From positions 1-64,000 of the forward strand of contig CAJUOQ010000007.1 in the NCBI GenBank assembly GCA_910588235.1: a DNA stretch of 64,000 bases, read 5' to 3'. The translations under genes and the position numbers were made by a program. Position 1 is the first letter of the stretch; the number at the start of each line of letters is the position of its first letter. Positions 33,932-41,678 of this stretch are shown here, one piece after another. This DNA is from an uncultured Atopostipes sp. (GTDB lineage: Bacteria; Bacillota; Bacilli; Lactobacillales; Carnobacteriaceae_A). Below the pieces are notes generated by a model. That model saw nothing but the letters and a program-made list of their open reading frames with translations, searched no databases and was not told where the DNA came from.

Positions 33932-33968
33932 TTAAGTACATTATATACTTAACTTAATTACATGTCAA
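33932..33968 (-). promoter_or_regulatory. Cupin promoter with overlapping palindromic operator
   Basis: The minus strand has TTGACA (33963-33968), 17 bp, TATAAT (33940-33945). The palindrome TTAAGTA-N7-TACTTAA (33932-33952) covers the -10. The binding factor is unknown; a MarR-type dimer would suit. Confidence 0.65.
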
Positions 33969-34021
33969 AAAACAAGCCTAATTTAGGTTAAAAACTTCTA
34001 CTAAAGATTTATTTATTTCCA

Positions 34022-34050
34022 TTGACTTCTTAAGAATAGTTTGTGATAAT
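34022..34050 (+). promoter_or_regulatory. Promoter of the riboswitch-ATPase transcript
   Basis: TTGACT, 17 bp, GATAAT, about 120 nt before the aptamer. It is plausible, but a nearer promoter is not excluded. Confidence 0.5.
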
Positions 34051-34167
34051 TAGTACAGACATACCAGAGGTAATGAAATTCCTAGACTCTTTTGTGTAAA
34101 CACTAATTCTTTTAAAATTAAATAATGAAAACTTTGGCTTATCTACTTCTTAAAGTAAATTATCCAT

Positions 34168-34277
34168 TGTGATCTGAACAGGCGGTGAATATATACTATT
34201 CATGCAGCCGGGCTACGATTTTTGTGGCAGCAGAATATGACATTCAAAGGGCATATCTGTGGGACAGTTAATTCTGT
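34168..34277 (+). ncRNA. NiCo riboswitch (cobalt/nickel aptamer)
   Basis: Conserved junction strands appear in order: CTGAACAGGC, the P2 hairpin TGAATA/TATTCA, ATGCAGCCGGGCT, the P3 hairpin CTAC/GTGG, GGCAGCAGA, a P4 arm closed by TATCTG, and finally TGTGGGACAGTT. This is the NiCo four-way-junction pattern. The aptamer overlaps an intrinsic terminator just before a P-type metal ATPase gene. Metal binding should stabilise the aptamer, prevent the terminator and switch the exporter on. Confidence 0.92.
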
Positions 34278-34296
34278 TCTATAGGTATGCCCTTTT
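34247..34296 (+). terminator. Riboswitch expression-platform terminator
   Basis: AAAGGGCATA pairs with TATGCCCTTT, with ACAG/CTGT inside, followed by a T-run. Its 5' arm is made of aptamer P4 sequence, so the two folds are mutually exclusive. Confidence 0.85.
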
Positions 34297-34396
34297 TATT
34301 ATCTACCACGCTGAAAAGGAGGGAAAATTTCAACAAAATTGCGTATTTGTAAGAAAAAAATATAATTTTTAAAAAATATGAAAGAAGGTTATAAAT

Positions 34397-36265
34397 ATGT
34401 TGAACTATTTAACAAAAAGCCGGCAAGGACAATTTTTAGTGATTGGAGTTCTTTTTACCATTCTGGGATTCGTTTTCATTCCTATAAATCCAGGATACAG
34501 TACTATCTTATTTTATATTGCGATTTTCTTTTTAGGGGTTTATGCAGCTAAGGATGCTGTTGTCGAAACTATCCAAGATCGTTCCCCCAATGTAGACTTA
34601 TTAATGATTCTAGCTGCTCTCGGAGCAGTTTTGATTAATTATGAATCTGAAGGTGCTGCCTTACTCTTAATTTTTGCGGCCGCTGAAGTCTTGGAAGACT
34701 ATGCGACGGACAAATCAACCAGTGCTATCTCAGAGTTGATGGCACAAGTACCTGAAACGGCCCAAGTATTAAAGGATAACGGTGAAGTCATTACAGTACC
34801 CACCAAATATTTGCAAATTGGGGATCAAGTAGTCGTCTCAAAAGGTGCACAAATTCCAATCGATGGCCTCATCGATCGTGCAGGTACCATAAATGAAGCA
34901 GCACTTACAGGAGAATCAGTTCCTGTAGATAAAAATCCCAATCAAGAAGTTTTCGCAGGAACAATTAATGAAGGAAATGCATTTTATTTAGAAGTAACTA
35001 AATCTGATGACGAAACAGTCTTTTCAAATATTATTCGTATGGTTGAAGAAGCACAAAATAAGCCCTCACGAATTTCGAAATTTATTGACCGCATTGAAAG
35101 TAAATATGTAATGACCGTTTTAATTATTGTTCCAATCTTCATTTTTATTCTCTATTCTGGAATAGGTTTAACCTTTGAAGAATCATTTTATCGAGGGATG
35201 GTCCTTTTAACTGTCGCGAGTCCTTGTGCACTAGTCGCTTCAGCAACCCCCGCTACCTTAAGTGCTATTAGTAACGGCGCAAAAAATGGTGTCTTGTTTA
35301 AAGGTGGCGCGGCTATGGAAGCTCTCAGTACCATGGATACTTTATATACCGATAAAACAGGAACTCTCACCTTTGGAGAATTTCGCGTAATCAATTATGA
35401 GTTAGACGACTCTCTCTTAAAAGAAGTCATTTATATGGAACAACAATCCAGTCACCCAATTGGTCGTGCAATTGTAGCAGAGTTTCCCGAACTAGATTTA
35501 AATCAAGTCAACCAGCAGGAACCAGTAGAAGAAATCGCTGGGTCAGGGATTAAAAAGGGAGATATTCGAGTTGGTAAACCAAGTGCATTTTCGGAATTTA
35601 AGCATTACCAAAACTTCCAGCAGGTCTTAAAAGAAGGAAACACTACTATTTTTGTAGCTAAAGGACAAGATATTGTCGGTTATTTCTCTTTAAGTGATCA
35701 AATTCGTCCCCAAGCCGTAAAAGCTGTTGGGAACTTTCAGCAAGAAGGCATCAATGTTTCATTACTAACAGGAGACAATAAAGAAACAGCTGCTAAAGTT
35801 GCCCAAACAGTAAATATCGACCATTTTATCGCTTCAATGTTACCAGAAGATAAAATTGAATTCATAGTAAACAGCCAAAACAAAGAAGAAGTCGTTGGCA
35901 TGATTGGAGACGGTATAAATGATGCACCTGCCCTAGCTAATGCAGACATTGGAATAGCCATGGGTAGCGGTTCTTCAGTCGCCATGGAATCTTCCGATGT
36001 CGTTGTCGTAAAAAATGATTTATCCAAGCTCTTTTATAGTTACAAACTCAGTAAAAAATTAAATCAAATTATCATGCAAAATGTCATTTTTTCCATTGCG
36101 GTTATCGTCACTCTGATAATCCTAAACATGTTTGGCGTACTTGGATTGCCGCTAGCGGTCTTATTTCACGAAGGATCAACGATTCTAGTCATCCTAAACG
36201 GCCTCCGCCTACTAGGCTCAGATCACTCTGATGAAGGGTACAGCGACTCTTATCAAACCGCTTAA
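34397..36265 (+). CDS. P1B-4-type Co/Ni-exporting ATPase (CoaT-like)
   Basis: 622 aa without HMA or His-rich N-terminus. Metal motif ASPCALVASATPATL (SPC), phosphorylation site DKTGTLTFG, SSHPIGRAI, GDGINDAPALANADIGIAMG, and helix-8 HEGSTILVILNGLRLL. P1B-4 pumps move Co, Zn, Fe or Ni. The NiCo riboswitch in its leader indicates cobalt/nickel export. It is the only plus-strand transporter in this part of the island. The start ATG follows GAAAGAAGG. Confidence 0.92.
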   Translation: MLNYLTKSRQGQFLVIGVLFTILGFVFIPINPGYSTILFYIAIFFLGVYAAKDAVVETIQDRSPNVDLLMILAALGAVLINYESEGAALLLIFAAAEVLEDYATDKSTSAISELMAQVPETAQVLKDNGEVITVPTKYLQIGDQVVVSKGAQIPIDGLIDRAGTINEAALTGESVPVDKNPNQEVFAGTINEGNAFYLEVTKSDDETVFSNIIRMVEEAQNKPSRISKFIDRIESKYVMTVLIIVPIFIFILYSGIGLTFEESFYRGMVLLTVASPCALVASATPATLSAISNGAKNGVLFKGGAAMEALSTMDTLYTDKTGTLTFGEFRVINYELDDSLLKEVIYMEQQSSHPIGRAIVAEFPELDLNQVNQQEPVEEIAGSGIKKGDIRVGKPSAFSEFKHYQNFQQVLKEGNTTIFVAKGQDIVGYFSLSDQIRPQAVKAVGNFQQEGINVSLLTGDNKETAAKVAQTVNIDHFIASMLPEDKIEFIVNSQNKEEVVGMIGDGINDAPALANADIGIAMGSGSSVAMESSDVVVVKNDLSKLFYSYKLSKKLNQIIMQNVIFSIAVIVTLIILNMFGVLGLPLAVLFHEGSTILVILNGLRLLGSDHSDEGYSDSYQTA

Positions 36266-36304
36266 AACATCCTTTCCGATAAACAATCCATAATTATACG
36301 CAAA

Positions 36305-36349
36305 AAAAGCTCGAATACTCTGTATATAAAACAGATTATTCGAGCTTTT
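36305..36349. terminator. Bidirectional terminator after the Co/Ni ATPase
   Basis: AAAAGCTCGAATA pairs with TATTCGAGCTTTT around a 19-nt loop. Confidence 0.85.
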
Positions 36350-36363
36350 CGCTTTATTTTAGG

Positions 36364-36576
36364 TTATATAACTTCAGCTTCATAACCTATCTCTCTAATT
36401 TCATTGATGTTACCATCTTCAGAAATTAAATCAGCATCCTAATATATTCTAGCTTTACTTGATTCAAACAGTATCGTTGTCTTTTGAACACCAGTTAAAG
36501 TATCAACAGCCTTTGTAATCTTTTGCATACATAAAGGAAAAGTAAGTTTTTCTAGTTGTAATGTTGTATTCTTCAT
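36364..36576 (-). pseudogene. Decayed HMA-domain gene (fifth paralogue)
   Basis: The frame translates as LQLEKLTFPLCMQKITKAVD, LTGVQKTTILFESSKARIY, a TAG stop at 36439-36441, then SEDGNINEIREIGYEAEVI. It is 70 codons long like its neighbours, and has lost the first Cys (CPSC is now FPLC) as well as gaining the stop. A TATAGT -10 survives at 36617-36622, but the FNR box expected at 36645-36658 is gone. It is clearly dead. Confidence 0.88.
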
Positions 36577-36651
36577 TCATGACATTCCTTGTTTAAGCAT
36601 AATTATATTGATGACTACTATACTCTTGAAGATGCAGACTTATTACTTAAC

Positions 36652-36885
36652 TTAAGCGGCTTTAACGCGTGATTTTTTCACTTCATAACCTAGATTTTGA
36701 ATTGCTTTTTCAATCTCTTCAATTGAACTTTCTTCGTCGTTGAAGTTTACTTTTACTCGAGATGCGTTAAACATAACTTTTAGACTGTCTTTATCGATTC
36801 CTTTGAGTCCACCTACTGCATTCTCGATTTTTTGTAGACATGATGGACAAGTTAACGTTTCTAATTGAATGTTTGCTTTTTGCAT
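36652..36885 (-). CDS. HMA-domain metal-binding protein, copy 2
   Basis: 77 aa: QLETLTCPSCLQKIENAVGG, KVMFNASRVKVNFND, IQNLGYEVKKSRVKAA. Single CPSC metal site and a basic C-terminal tail. It is about 85% identical to the copy at 37662, so the two are recent duplicates. Its own FNR-type promoter precedes it. A copper or other soft-metal chaperone role is likely; the partner is unknown. Confidence 0.87.
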   Translation of the reverse strand: MQKANIQLETLTCPSCLQKIENAVGGLKGIDKDSLKVMFNASRVKVNFNDEESSIEEIEKAIQNLGYEVKKSRVKAA

Positions 36886-36950
36886 GATACATTCTCCTTT
36901 GAATTTTTGTTTTTATTTATGATTTATCTTATTGTCTTATTGACAACTAT

Positions 36951-36992
36951 AGTATAACCGTTATTTTGACATCATGAATTGATCTATATCAA
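36951..36992 (-). promoter_or_regulatory. FNR-type box and -10, promoter 4
   Basis: TTGATCTATATCAA (36979-36992), 22 bp, TATACT (36951-36956), upstream of the HMA gene at 36652. Confidence 0.85.
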
Positions 36993-37002
36993 GTTTTTTT
37001 AA

Positions 37003-37053
37003 AAAAGGAACAAGCAGCTGTGTTAGGTGGATCAACAGTCACTTGTTCCTTTT
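37003..37053 (-). terminator. dps terminator
   Basis: AAAAGGAACAAG pairs with CTTGTTCCTTTT, with further A/T flank on both sides. Confidence 0.8.
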
Positions 37054-37066
37054 CATTTATAGTCTC

Positions 37067-37621
37067 TTAGTCTTCATCTTCATCGTGGTAGTCATCATCT
37101 TCTAGCGCTTCTTTTCCTAAAAAGGCTTGTAACATCCAGATTTTCGTATCTAAATCATCTTTAAATGCAATCAACGTGTCTTCAAAGGTAAAGTTCTCTT
37201 CTTCTTGTGCCAAATGGATGGCACGAATGGTTAATTCACGAGTTTCTCTGAAATCATCGATGATATTATCAACCATTTCTTCGGCTTTTAGATATTTATC
37301 TGCTGGGTCTTCTGATAGCATAGAATACTTGACAAGCTCTTTGGTTGTAGAAGCTGGTTTATATCCTGAAGCTAGCAGTTGTTCAGCTAAACGGTCAAAC
37401 CATTTTTCATTATCATCATATAGTTCCTCAAATTTTTCATGTAAAGTAAAGAAGTGAGGTCCCTTTACATACCAATGATACTGATGTAACTTCACATGTA
37501 GTGTGTGAATATTCCCTAAAAGATGGTCTGCAATGGCTGCTGCATTTATTTTCGTATGATGCACATGATCTTTATATTCTTGTTCTTCTTTTAATCTTTC
37601 TTGTGGTGTTTTTTCTGACAT
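37067..37621 (-). CDS. dps: Dps-family ferritin-like protein
   Basis: 184 aa. The dinuclear ferroxidase residues are in KLHQYHWYVKGPHFFTLHEKF and YDDNEKWFDRLAEQLL. The four-helix bundle is preceded by a charged N-terminal tail and ends in an acidic tail (EDDDYHDEDED). Dps dodecamers oxidise Fe(II) with H2O2, store iron and protect DNA. It lies 40 bp downstream of an HMA gene with no terminator between, so it is driven by FNR-type promoter 5. Control of dps by an FNR-type site, rather than PerR alone, is unusual. Confidence 0.93.
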   Translation of the reverse strand: MSEKTPQERLKEEQEYKDHVHHTKINAAAIADHLLGNIHTLHVKLHQYHWYVKGPHFFTLHEKFEELYDDNEKWFDRLAEQLLASGYKPASTTKELVKYSMLSEDPADKYLKAEEMVDNIIDDFRETRELTIRAIHLAQEEENFTFEDTLIAFKDDLDTKIWMLQAFLGKEALEDDDYHDEDED

Positions 37622-37661
37622 GATTCATTCCTCCATTATTTTTTTGATTTTTTAAGTAAAC

Positions 37662-37892
37662 CTACGCGGTTTTTACACGCGATCTTTTTACGCCATAACC
37701 TAAGTCTTGGATAGCTTTTTCTATGTCTTCAATTGATACAGTGTCATCGAAGTTTACTTTTACACGGCTTGCATTGAACATCACTTTCAAGCTGTCTTTA
37801 TCCACACCGTTTAAGTTACCAACACCATTTTCGATTTTTTGTAGACATGATGGACAAGTTAACGTTTCTAATTGAATATTTGCTTTTTGCAT
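37662..37892 (-). CDS. HMA-domain metal-binding protein, copy 3 (upstream of dps)
   Basis: 76 aa: QLETLTCPSCLQKIENGVGN, KVMFNASRVKVNFDD, IQDLGYGVKRSRVKTA. It is almost the same as the copy at 36652, including the ribosome-site region AAAGGAGAATG. It is the first gene of a two-gene unit with dps, a pairing that suggests a link between soft-metal handling and iron storage. Confidence 0.87.
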   Translation of the reverse strand: MQKANIQLETLTCPSCLQKIENGVGNLNGVDKDSLKVMFNASRVKVNFDDTVSIEDIEKAIQDLGYGVKRSRVKTA

Positions 37893-37950
37893 GATACATT
37901 CTCCTTTGAATATTGTTTATATTTTCCTGATTTGTCTTATTTACACTTAT

Positions 37951-37992
37951 AGTATATCGACGATTAAAAGATTTTGAATTGACCTATATCAA
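37951..37992 (-). promoter_or_regulatory. FNR-type box and -10, promoter 5
   Basis: TTGACCTATATCAA (37979-37992), 22 bp, TATACT (37951-37956), upstream of HMA-dps. Confidence 0.8.
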
Positions 37993-38083
37993 GATTCTAC
38001 TTTTTTTAAGGTTCTTCTTTATTAAAGAACATCCTATCCTAAGCTAAACAGATTGATACTTAAGGACAAAACAATCTAAAAGG

Positions 38084-38126
38084 AAAAAACCTGATAGACA
38101 GTCACAATTGATCGTCTGCCAGGTTG
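38084..38126 (-). terminator. Terminator of the CPG ATPase gene
   Basis: AACCTG..AGAC pairs with GTCT..CAGGTT around about 12 nt. The plus-strand A-run at its left gives a U-tract on the minus-strand RNA. Confidence 0.7.
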
Positions 38127-38141
38127 TCCCACTTACTTTGT

Positions 38142-40043
38142 TTACGCTTCTGTGACGACTGATGCTTCTTTTTCATTAAAATCTTTACTACCTTTTAGGT
38201 TGTAACGTAAGAGTCTCATACCATTTACAATAACGACTAGAATACTTGCTTCGTGAACTAACATTCCAATGGACATGTTCATCCATTCTGAAAAGAATAC
38301 GGCTGATAGCAGGACCAGTACCACCCCAATCGCGATAATAATATTTTGTCTCATATTGCTGACTGTTGATTTCGCTAGACCAATCGCATATTGTAAACGA
38401 CTCATATCTGAGTTCATTAAGACTAAGTCAGAAGTTTCAATCGCTACATCCGTACCGCTACCCATCGCTACACCAATATCGGCCATAGCAAGTGATGGAC
38501 TATCATTGACACCGTCTCCTACGAAGGCTACGATTTCACCTTCTGCTTGTAATTCTTTTAAATACGCTGCTTTGTCTTCTGGTAGTAAGTTACCAATCGC
38601 ATTTGTCAAACCTAATTCTTTCGCAACTAAGTCAACTGTCCCTTGGTTATCACCGGATAGAACAACTAAGTTTTTTACACCTAAGTTTTTCATGGCTTGT
38701 AAATCTTCTTTAATGCCTGGGCGGATTTGGTCACGAATACCCATTAAAGCTTTTAATTCACCGTCAACGGCTGTAATAACTAATGAATTTCCACGTTTTT
38801 CATAAGTTTCAAAATCTTTACGTGCTTTTGCATTTAATTTCACTTTTTCTTGTTCCATTAATGCAACGTTACCTACTGCCACACGGCTACCGTTTACTTC
38901 TGCGACGATTCCGCCACCTTTGACAACGTCTGTGTTATCTACTGGATATAATTCGATATCGCCTAGCTCTGAAAGGACCGCTTTTGCAAGTGGGTGATCA
39001 GATTCTCCTTCAACACTTGCTAAATAACTTAATGCCAAGTCTGCATCACCATATGTTTTCGATTCGGCAACTTCTGGATTTCCGACTGTTAATGTCCCTG
39101 TTTTATCAAATAAAATCGAGTCAACTTTCGCTAAGTCCTGGAATGTTTCTGAACCTTTGAATAAAATGCCATTCTTCGCACCATTACCGATTCCTGCAAC
39201 GTTTGATACAGGTACACCGATAACTAGTGCACCCGGGCACCCTAATACAAGAATGGTAATCGCTAGTTCAACATTTTGTGTAAACACCCAAGTTAAGAAG
39301 GCTCCGACTAAAACAACTGGTGTATACCATTGTGAGAATTTGTCAATAAAGCGTTCAGCTGCTGATTTTGAGTCCTGTGCTTCCTCGACTAATTCAATAA
39401 TTTTACCAAATGTCGTATCTTCTCCAACACGGTCTGCACGGATTTGAATGGTTCCATTTTCTAAGATCGTTCCTGCGAACACTTCTGAATCTGTTTCTTT
39501 TCGAACCGGATCCGCTTCACCAGTGATTGATGCTTCGTTAATATGACCTTCGCCAATAACAACTGTACCGTCTACTGGTACTTTTCCACCTGTACGAACT
39601 TGTAAAATATCCCCTTCATCGACATCCCAAATGTCTACTTCTTCAAATTCACCATTTTCCATTTGTTTAAAGGCAACTTCTGGTGCCATTTCTGTTAATT
39701 CTTTGATCGCTGAACGTGTTGAGTTTAATGTGCGTGCTTCTAACCAGCTACCGAACAAGAATAAGAAAGTTACAATTGCAGATTCTTCATAGTTTTGAAT
39801 CAAGAAAGCACCGATAACAGCGATTGTAACTAAAACATCAATTGATATAACCTTGACCTTTAACGCTTGGTAAGCTTGAATGGCAATTGGTGCCACCCCT
39901 AAGATAGATGCGATAATAAATGTTGTATTAAAAACGGCTGCGTTACTAAAACCAAAATGTGCGATAAATCCTATAACGATTAAAATTCCTGAGATAAGTG
40001 TAATTTGATTTTTATTGCTTAGTACTTTTTGTTGAAAACCCAT
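38142..40043 (-). CDS. P1B-type metal ATPase with CPG membrane motif
   Basis: 633 aa, no N-terminal HMA or His-rich tract. Catalytic blocks are complete: TGEADPVRKE, FDKTGTLTVG, SDHPLAKAV, GDGVNDSPSLAMADIGVAMG. The transmembrane metal motif is GCPGALVIGVPVSN, with Gly where Cys, His or Ser follows the Pro in the well-studied classes. The last helix has HEASILVVIVNGMRLLRY. The transported metal cannot be read from known motifs; Cu, Fe or Zn are all possible. The four small HMA proteins under the same promoter type may act as its separate metal-delivery domains (inference). Confidence 0.88.
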   Translation of the reverse strand: MGFQQKVLSNKNQITLISGILIVIGFIAHFGFSNAAVFNTTFIIASILGVAPIAIQAYQALKVKVISIDVLVTIAVIGAFLIQNYEESAIVTFLFLFGSWLEARTLNSTRSAIKELTEMAPEVAFKQMENGEFEEVDIWDVDEGDILQVRTGGKVPVDGTVVIGEGHINEASITGEADPVRKETDSEVFAGTILENGTIQIRADRVGEDTTFGKIIELVEEAQDSKSAAERFIDKFSQWYTPVVLVGAFLTWVFTQNVELAITILVLGCPGALVIGVPVSNVAGIGNGAKNGILFKGSETFQDLAKVDSILFDKTGTLTVGNPEVAESKTYGDADLALSYLASVEGESDHPLAKAVLSELGDIELYPVDNTDVVKGGGIVAEVNGSRVAVGNVALMEQEKVKLNAKARKDFETYEKRGNSLVITAVDGELKALMGIRDQIRPGIKEDLQAMKNLGVKNLVVLSGDNQGTVDLVAKELGLTNAIGNLLPEDKAAYLKELQAEGEIVAFVGDGVNDSPSLAMADIGVAMGSGTDVAIETSDLVLMNSDMSRLQYAIGLAKSTVSNMRQNIIIAIGVVLVLLSAVFFSEWMNMSIGMLVHEASILVVIVNGMRLLRYNLKGSKDFNEKEASVVTEA

Positions 40044-40077
40044 TTCTTTCTCCTCCTAATTTGTATTTGTTGACTAC

Positions 40078-40119
40078 AGTATATCCTGTACCCTTTCATT
40101 TGAAATTGATCCGAATCAA
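40078..40119 (-). promoter_or_regulatory. FNR-type box and -10, promoter 6
   Basis: TTGATCCGAATCAA (40106-40119), 22 bp, TATACT (40078-40083), 35 bp before the CPG ATPase start. Confidence 0.85.
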
Positions 40120-40129
40120 CATTCTTTCG

Positions 40130-40345
40130 TTAATTTATTTTCTTTGCTGAATACCCAACCTCTTCAATTTTATGAAGAATCTCTTCTTCTGATATTTTAT
40201 TGTTTTCAAATACCACTCTTGCTTTGCTTCTATCGAATAAAATTTTTATTGTTTCTATTCCCGTTAATTCATTTACACTATCTGTGATTTTTTGCATACA
40301 AGATGGACAGGTCAATTTTTCTAATTGCAACGTTATCGTTGTCAT
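40130..40345 (-). CDS. HMA-domain metal-binding protein, copy 4
   Basis: 71 aa: LQLEKLTCPSCMQKITDSVN, ILFDRSKARVVFENN, KIEEVGYSAKKIN. Single CPSC site. It is closest to the copy at 31473. Its stop codon lies just right of the FNR box for the CPG ATPase, so each gene has a separate promoter even though the order suggests an operon. Confidence 0.88.
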   Translation of the reverse strand: MTTITLQLEKLTCPSCMQKITDSVNELTGIETIKILFDRSKARVVFENNKISEEEILHKIEEVGYSAKKIN

Positions 40346-40403
40346 CTTCTCTCTCCTTCATCTTTTTTAAGTCATTACTCTGAAGTTTTTTGATTACACA
40401 GTT

Positions 40404-40445
40404 AGTATAAACCGAATGGTTCATTTACGAATTGATTTATATCAA
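40404..40445 (-). promoter_or_regulatory. FNR-type box and -10, promoter 7
   Basis: TTGATTTATATCAA (40432-40445), 22 bp, TATACT (40404-40409), upstream of the HMA gene at 40130. Confidence 0.85.
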
Positions 40446-40473
40446 GTTTTTTCATTCATTTAAACATTCGAAT

Positions 40474-40502
40474 AAAAAACCGCTATCCCTTAAGATAGCG
40501 AT
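40474..40502 (-). terminator. Terminator of the copy-2 repeat protein gene
   Basis: CGCTATC pairs with GATAGCG around CCTTAA. The A-run on the left of the plus strand provides the U-tract. Confidence 0.75.
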
Positions 40503-40512
40503 TCTATTTCTT

Positions 40513-40824
40513 TTATGCACCATGTTCATCTTGTAGAATCTCAAGTTTTTGAAGGACAGTATCTATACTATTGGGATCTAAATTCGAATCATCAAATTCC
40601 GCTCCATGCCCTTGAATCAGCATATTTAATTTCGGCTGCAAGCCAGTAATATCATGCGCTGCTTCTGGTATCTCACAGTTATGCGCGACTAACAAAGCGT
40701 CTGCTTTTTTGTGAAGCGTATCTAAAGAGTCTAAAGCCATATTAGAATCATCAAATGTTACACCATGGTCTTCCAGTAAAAAATTTAATTTTCCATTTAT
40801 GTCATTTGCTATATTTTTGTCCAT
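40513..40824 (-). CDS. Uncharacterised two-repeat small protein (HGxxFDxSN type), copy 2
   Basis: 103 aa, paralogue of the 29617 protein. Repeat 1 is KLNFLLEDHGVTFDDSNM, then SLDTLHKKADALL. The central LLVAHNCEIPE holds the single Cys. Repeat 2 is KLNMLIQGHGAEFDDSNL, then SIDTVLQKLEIL. The HG, FD, DSN and D-T positions are kept in all four repeats of the two proteins. It is soluble and acidic. It ends the FNR-box cluster on the right as its paralogue does on the left. I know no function for it. Confidence 0.8.
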   Translation of the reverse strand: MDKNIANDINGKLNFLLEDHGVTFDDSNMALDSLDTLHKKADALLVAHNCEIPEAAHDITGLQPKLNMLIQGHGAEFDDSNLDPNSIDTVLQKLEILQDEHGA

Positions 40825-40864
40825 TTCTATAAATCCTCCGCATTTGTATTTTTGTTACATCTAC

Positions 40865-40906
40865 AGTCTACAAGAGATAACCACTGTAATAATTGATGCG
40901 TATCAA
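40865..40906 (-). promoter_or_regulatory. FNR-type box and -10, promoter 8
   Basis: TTGATGCGTATCAA (40893-40906), 22 bp, TAGACT (40865-40870), upstream of the copy-2 repeat protein. Confidence 0.8.
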
Positions 40907-40925
40907 TAAACTGTGTTATTATTAG

Positions 40926-41576
40926 AAATACTTTGAATGTATAGACACCGTTCTAAAACAAAATTTAAATTTGAATATAACTAAAGATACAATGGTTGAA
41001 AATTTAGATGTAAACGGATATACGTACTTTAGGATATTATCGTACAGCGGTGCTCGAAAATCAGAAATACTAGCTCTTAAATGGTCGGATATTGATTTCG
41101 ATACATCTACCCTCAATATCAACAAAACACTCACTTGGGGCTTAAATAACAAGATTATCGTGCAACCTACGAAGACAGTGAACGGTCGAAGAGTAATTGA
41201 TATGGATTATGACTCGATGAAGCTTTTAAAGCAGTGGAAGATGTATCAAGCTCAATTCATGCTGAAACTTGGATTTAGTACCAATACACCCGATCAGCAT
41301 GTTTTTTCGAATACGAGAAATAATTTCTATTCAATTAATGTTCCCAATGACCGTATGAGAAATGTGCAAAAGCGTAATGGACTCAGACAAATTACCGTTC
41401 ATGGGTTGCGACACACGCATTGTAGTGTCCTCTTCTCTATGGGAGCTTCAATAAAAGATGTTCAGGCTCGCCTAGGACACACAGATATCCAAACAACGAT
41501 GAATATCTATGCTCACGTTAAAAAAGAAGAAAAGAAAGACACAGCAGATAAGTTTGCGAAGTTTATGGAGAATTAA
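40926..41576 (+). pseudogene. Tyrosine recombinase (phage/ICE integrase), N-terminus missing
   Basis: About 200 C-terminal residues of a ~390-aa integrase are present, with an internal ATG at 40971 (MNITKDTMVENL). The catalytic residues are complete: Arg in YSGARKSEILALKWSDI, Lys in TKTVNGRRV, HGLRH in TVHGLRHTHCSV, His in RLGHTDIQTTM and Tyr in NIYAHV. The arm-binding and core-binding N-terminal domains are gone, cut where the FNR-box cluster begins. Its position 680 bp from the 3' end of ssrA matches the usual site for such integrases. Inactive in itself. Confidence 0.82.
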
Positions 41577-41678
41577 TAATAATAGTTAAAAGAGAGCTCA
41601 ATTATTGTTACGTGATTAAGTCTCCGATATTTTATATAAATATTAAGTAGTTCATAAAAAGGGAGAAGGGAATATAAA

